Below are positions 60,231 to 64,000 of a stretch of 64,000 nucleotides of DNA, one piece after another. The first letter of the stretch is position 1. The number at the start of each line of letters is the position of its first letter. The notes under the pieces were generated by a model. It worked only from the letters and a program-made list of their open reading frames with translations, was not told the origin of the DNA and ran no database searches. The position numbers and the translations under genes are program-made. Origin of the DNA: Lathyrus oleraceus (lineage: Eukaryota > Streptophyta > Magnoliopsida > Fabales > Fabaceae); the NCBI RefSeq assembly GCF_024323335.1, contig NC_066583.1:276727416-276791415 (forward strand), written 5' to 3'.

Positions 60231-62624
60231 CTATGTTGTGGAACTAGATCCACGATATGGACATTTGTTCTTATTATGCCCCAGTTGTCGACATATGCTA
60301 CACTTCCTCTGCATTCTCTCTGCGACGTCCATTTCAATTCTAATGTGCCTGCTGTTTGGGCGACCACTTTTATTCCGCCGCATCGAATCGTTGTGCCAAA
60401 CAATTTCCCCGTCATACTCTGGCCAATATGCCTCCAATGCTACCACCAGAAAGGGATTGTCGTATACATTTAGCAATGTTGCAACTTTGTAGATGGGAGA
60501 CACTAGCGACAATGCATCGAAGTGGGTGTGTGAACACGCTGCAATGACATGGGAACAAGGCATACGATAGGCCTGAAATTGACCACAGTCGCACCAACAG
60601 TCTGGTATTAGGACCCTATACTCTTGTCTGGGCAGCCCCTGGTTGTGGTCAATTGTTTCCTTGACACTAAAAGTGTGGCCATGGCGGTCGAATTCTATAA
60701 CCCAATGGTTGCTGGCTTTGGTAGATTCCTGCCTCATAAACTTCATGCAGGCATCACTATACACTTGACTCGTCTGTAACACTGCATGCCAGCGCTTGCC
60801 TCTTGTTACGAACAACGTTGCCATCCGAAAATAGGTCGCACTCACCAAAGCAGTTACTGGGAGGTTACGTATGCCCTTAAGACGCCGTTCATTGATTCCA
60901 CAAGATTTGTTGTCATATGGCCCCACCTCACCCCATCGTCGTATGACCTAGTCCACTTTGCTCTGTCAATATTATCGATCCACCCCCCTGTATCAGAATT
61001 TGCCAACACTATTTCCCGGCGGTAGTATTGGAATCCAGGTTGGTTTAATGCATACCCCGCGTTTATCAAATTTTGCTTCAAGAATTTATCTTTGAACTCC
61101 CGCACAAAATTTTGAGCAATATGCCTGATGCAGTAGACATGCGTAGACGGGGGGTTATGCCAACCATTTGCTGGATTATTGTATACATTGTCTATAGAAG
61201 CGTGCCTGTCAGAAATCACACAGATGCCAGCTTGTGGAGTCACGTGCGTTCGGAGATTCTTAAGAAAGAAACTCCAAGCAGCAGCCGTTTCTCCTTCTAC
61301 CAATGCAAAGGCTATTGGGAAAATATTAGAATTTCCATCTTGTGCGGCCGCCATCAGTAACGATCCTTTGTATTTCCCATACAGCCAAGTTCCATCGACT
61401 TGAATAAGCGGCTTGCAGAATGTGAAACCGATGATGCAGGGACGGTATGCCCAGAAAAGTCTATGGAATATTCCATTACCTTCTAGACGAGTTCCGTCAG
61501 GGGATTGTGCCGGCAAGGTCTCCATTATAGAAATCGTCCCAGGTGAATACAAATGTAGTGCATCCAGGTATCGCGGAAGTTGTTTGTATGATTCCTCCCA
61601 ATTACCGTATACCAGTTCAATTGCTTTGGTTTTCGCTAACCAAGCCTTTCTGTACGACGGTGTATATTTGAAAACAGCAACACAATGGGAGATAATAGTT
61701 TTGACCTTGAGTGATGGGTCAACTTCAACAAGAGGTATTATGGAATGGCAGATCATATCATGGCTAAGTTTGCGATGATCCTGTGCCATGTTTGTGTTGA
61801 CGCAAGTGTGAGCTTGAGAAATGGACCCTATCACCCATGCATTATGTTTCTTCTTGTACGATGCCATCAACCTATACCCACACTCCGGGTTTTTGCATAA
61901 AATAACGTATCTTTCCGGGTTTGATTTGTTAACATCGTAGTCAACACAGTTTTTCAAGTGCCAGTTTTTTATTGCTAACAGACACTCTTCCTTGGTCCGG
62001 AATTGGTCACCCTTCTTTAACTCCTCATCAGACCTCATATATGGGTTGTATAACATATCTGACGAGGGCTCATCCTCGCCCAAGTTAAGGGTTGTGAAGT
62101 GCGCAGGCGGTGAGTAGCATTGCGCTATAGGTATTTGTACTTGGTCTTCGTCTTCGGAATCACGGTTCACCAAGTCATCAACCACGTCTTCTGCATCATC
62201 AACCACATCGTCTTCAACGGGGTGTTCAATATCTTGTTCGTCATCAACCAAAGGATCAATAACCTGTGACTGAATCTTCTGAGTTGGTTGAAATTGTTCC
62301 AAGATAATGTACAACACTATATAATCGTAACCAGAATACTCATGGTTACGAAACATGTTTTGTGCCTCCATGTCATTTTGAATCAATGACTTATAAAACC
62401 TGACTGAGTTATTTTCAGAAAAAAAAAGGTTGTTGATAAAAAATTTGGGACACAGGTTGTCTAAGTTTGGACTCAATCTTTTTTTTTAGATAAGAGAAGT
62501 CAGCTCCTCTATTTAGACAAAAACGAGTGAAATCGGTGTTTCTAAATAGGAAGCTAGACATATCACATTCATAAGTCTCACCATTCACGTGAGCTTTGAT
62601 TTTGTATTGTGATGAAGATGCCAT
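60231..62624 (-). pseudogene. Mutator-like (MULE) transposase with two frameshifts
   Basis: MuDR-family transposase. ATG at 62624 (MASSSQYKIKAHVNGETYEC), an N-terminal ubiquitin-like-sized region, an acidic linker, a MuDR N-terminal zinc domain (C/C/H/C at LCKNPECG and QAHTC, about 61897-61800), the MULE DDE core with Asp in VDGTWLYG (about 61396), Asp in ISDRHASI (about 61210) and Glu in NLVESMNG (about 60898), the motif HVYCIRHIAQNF, then a SWIM zinc finger (CDCGQF, CSH; about 60593-60550) and a C-terminal zinc knuckle (CSICRQLGHNKNKCP). Frames change in the A9 run at 62419-62427 and at about 60875-60880 (a base missing in TTAAGGG); apart from these it is open. The DDE and zinc residues are kept, so decay is recent. 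Confidence 0.9.
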
Positions 62625-62711
62625 GATATGTGAAGATATGTGTGAAATATGTGAAGATATTGTGAAGATTTTGTGAATACCTGTGTGAAAATTTGTGTGA
62701 ATACTTGTACT

Positions 62712-63130
62712 CACGCATGCCTAGATACACGGATTCAATTGTGATGCATGTGTTAGACGTGTCACATTTTTGCATGCAACAGATCCACCAAGCCTTCCCC
62801 TAGACAAGACAAGTGCAACCTAACTTGTACCAATGCATGCTAACCTATCCACCTAGCCTGCAAGATTCTCACGCATGCCTATCCATCAAAGTCATATCCA
62901 CCTAGTCTGCAAGATTCTCACGCATGCCTAGATACACGGATTCAATTGTGATGCATGCGTTAGACGTGTCACATTTTTGCATGCAACACATCCACCAAGC
63001 CTTCCCCTAGACAAGACAAGTGCAACCTAACCTATACCAATGCATGCTAACCTATCCACCTAGCCTGAAAGATTCTCACGCATGCCTATCCATCAAAGTC
63101 ATATCCACCTAGCCTGCAAGATTCTCACGC
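62712..63130. repeat. 207-bp tandem repeat, two copies plus a partial third
   Basis: CACGCATGCCTAGATACACG starts at 62712 and again at 62919; the two units differ at only a few sites. Smaller pieces (CCACCTAGCCTGCAAGATTC) recur at about 62860, 62898, 63055, 63105 and 63140. It lies between the divergent MULE and PMD genes, where a shared promoter region would be expected. Confidence 0.9.
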
Positions 63131-63256
63131 ATGCCTATCCAGCTCCACCTAGCCTGCAAGATTCTCAGCCAACTTTGCATGCGTTACACGTGTCAAATTT
63201 TTGCATGCGTTACACGTGTCCAATTTTTTTACATATTCATACTATTTGAATACGGT

Positions 63257-63265
63257 TATAAATAG
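63257..63265 (+). promoter_or_regulatory. TATA box of the PMD gene
   Basis: TATAAATAG, 98 bp before the ATG at 63363. Leader sequence between is C/A/T rich, as in plant 5'UTRs. Confidence 0.6.
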
Positions 63266-63362
63266 CAGGTCATTCTTGAAAATTTTCATCATCCACTAAC
63301 ACTTTTTTTCAGAGAACACCGACAAACTTTTCATCAACAAACCTACGTTCTACATTGCAATC

Positions 63363-64000
63363 ATGTCTCTTCTTACCATGGGCCAAGAACACAGAGGCAC
63401 TAGGGCGAACATTGCCTCATTCGTAAGTTTTTCTTGAACATTGCCTCTTTCGTATGTTTATAATTTATTTTTTTAAAACTCCAATCTAATGATTGTTTAT
63501 ATTGTTTGTTTTTAAAGGATCCCAAGAAATTTCGTCAACGTTCACACCATATGGCTTATCCAGACCCATGGTGCGTACCTTACATAGAGCGTGCGGGGTT
63601 CGGTCATGTTATGCATGTGGTAAATGCCATAATTGATGTGAAATTTATTCTTGTTTTGTGTGAACGTTGGAGACCAAAGACACACACTTTTCACCTACCA
63701 ACTGGTGAATGTACCGTCACACTAGAGGACGTGTACATGCTTTTGGGTCTTCGAATAGAGGTAAGCCTGTGACTGGAAATGTTCAACAGCCCAACGAACT
63801 ATGTGTTCAAATGTTGGGCGTAGATCTAGTCGAGGGTGAGGGATTTGCGAAAGCAAGGGGTCAGGGTATTAAACTATCGAGCCTCAAATTCTACCACGAC
63901 GCTATAATTTTGACTGAGGATTCGTCCGAACAAGAAAAAATAATAAAAATGAGGTTTTACATTATGTTATTATTTGGGAACTTGCTATTTCCCGAAGGCA
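63363..64000 (+). pseudogene. Plant mobile domain protein (MAIN/PP7-long-form-like), 5' part, probably frameshifted
   Basis: Exon 1, 63363-63422 (20 codons, MSLLTMGQEHRGTRANIASF); intron 63423-63517 with GTAAGT donor and TTTAAAG acceptor; exon 2 from 63518 (DPKKFRQRSH). Residues about 43-100 are typical of the plant mobile domain: ERAGFGHV, FILVLCERWRPKTHTFHLPT, CTVTLEDVYMLLGLRI. At about 63759 the frame ends in a TGA, but one base shift continues the family sequence (GKPVTGNVQQPNELCV) to the window end (MLLFGNLLFPEG). So one base was lost, or an unusual splice occurs. PMD proteins are known both as host MAIN/MAIL genes and inside transposons; the neighbouring MULE favours the latter. The 3' part is outside the window. 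Confidence 0.82.

Overview
This window is repeat-rich plant nuclear DNA with no recognisable host gene that is clearly intact. Several Ogre-type elements (Tat lineage of Ty3/gypsy) are present. They have LTRs of 4.4-4.9 kb, a primer-binding site resembling the tRNA-Arg complement, an extra ORF1 before gag, an intron between protease and reverse transcriptase, and a second (archaeal-type) RNase H. Together with a SIRE/Maximus-like Ty1/copia element this suggests a large-genome legume, most likely tribe Fabeae (pea, vetch, lentil, grass pea). The species assignment is inference.

Layout. 1-2205: decayed hAT transposase gene and its right terminal inverted repeat, sitting inside the edge of an Ogre LTR. 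2206-5657: minus-strand Ogre fragment 'A' (LTR edge, 3'UTR, integrase). 5658-14482: plus-strand Ogre fragment 'D' (3'UTR, complete LTR, PBS, intact ORF1), fused to A in inverted orientation. 14483-16059 and 53924-55782: two halves of one minus-strand SIRE-like copia element. 16060-53923: Ogre 'B', minus strand, about 22.2 kb once its own insertion is subtracted, flanked by target duplication ATGAT; it splits the copia gag gene. 38177-53786: Ogre 'C', minus strand, 15.6 kb, inserted in B's 5' LTR with target duplication CTTGG. C carries a 1.8-kb near-perfect foldback (47227-49030) in its 5' leader. 55783-59050: degenerate retroelement debris, including a second copia gag. 59070-64000: a Mutator-like transposase gene (minus), a small convergent ORF (plus), a 207-bp tandem repeat, and a divergent plant mobile domain (PMD/MAIN-like) gene (plus) running off the window end.

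How the parts work together. The Ogre coding order is ORF1, gag-protease, intron, RT-RNase H-aRH-integrase. All three ORF1 copies are open (503, 494 and 546 codons). By contrast gag-pol of B carries 12 nonsense codons and no frameshift, and C has lost its integrase core and most of its 3' LTR. None of the elements is autonomous as seen here. The relative order of events is readable: copia, then B into copia, then C into B; the hAT inserted separately into A.

Most interesting points: Ogre ORF1 shares two sequence blocks with the plant mobile domain protein encoded at the right end; the PMD gene, MULE transposase and a small conserved-looking ORF lie within 4.3 kb and may be one composite element; the 1.8-kb foldback could give a long hairpin RNA; and D keeps an LTR with internal sequence on both sides, as expected for the middle LTR of a tandem dimer.
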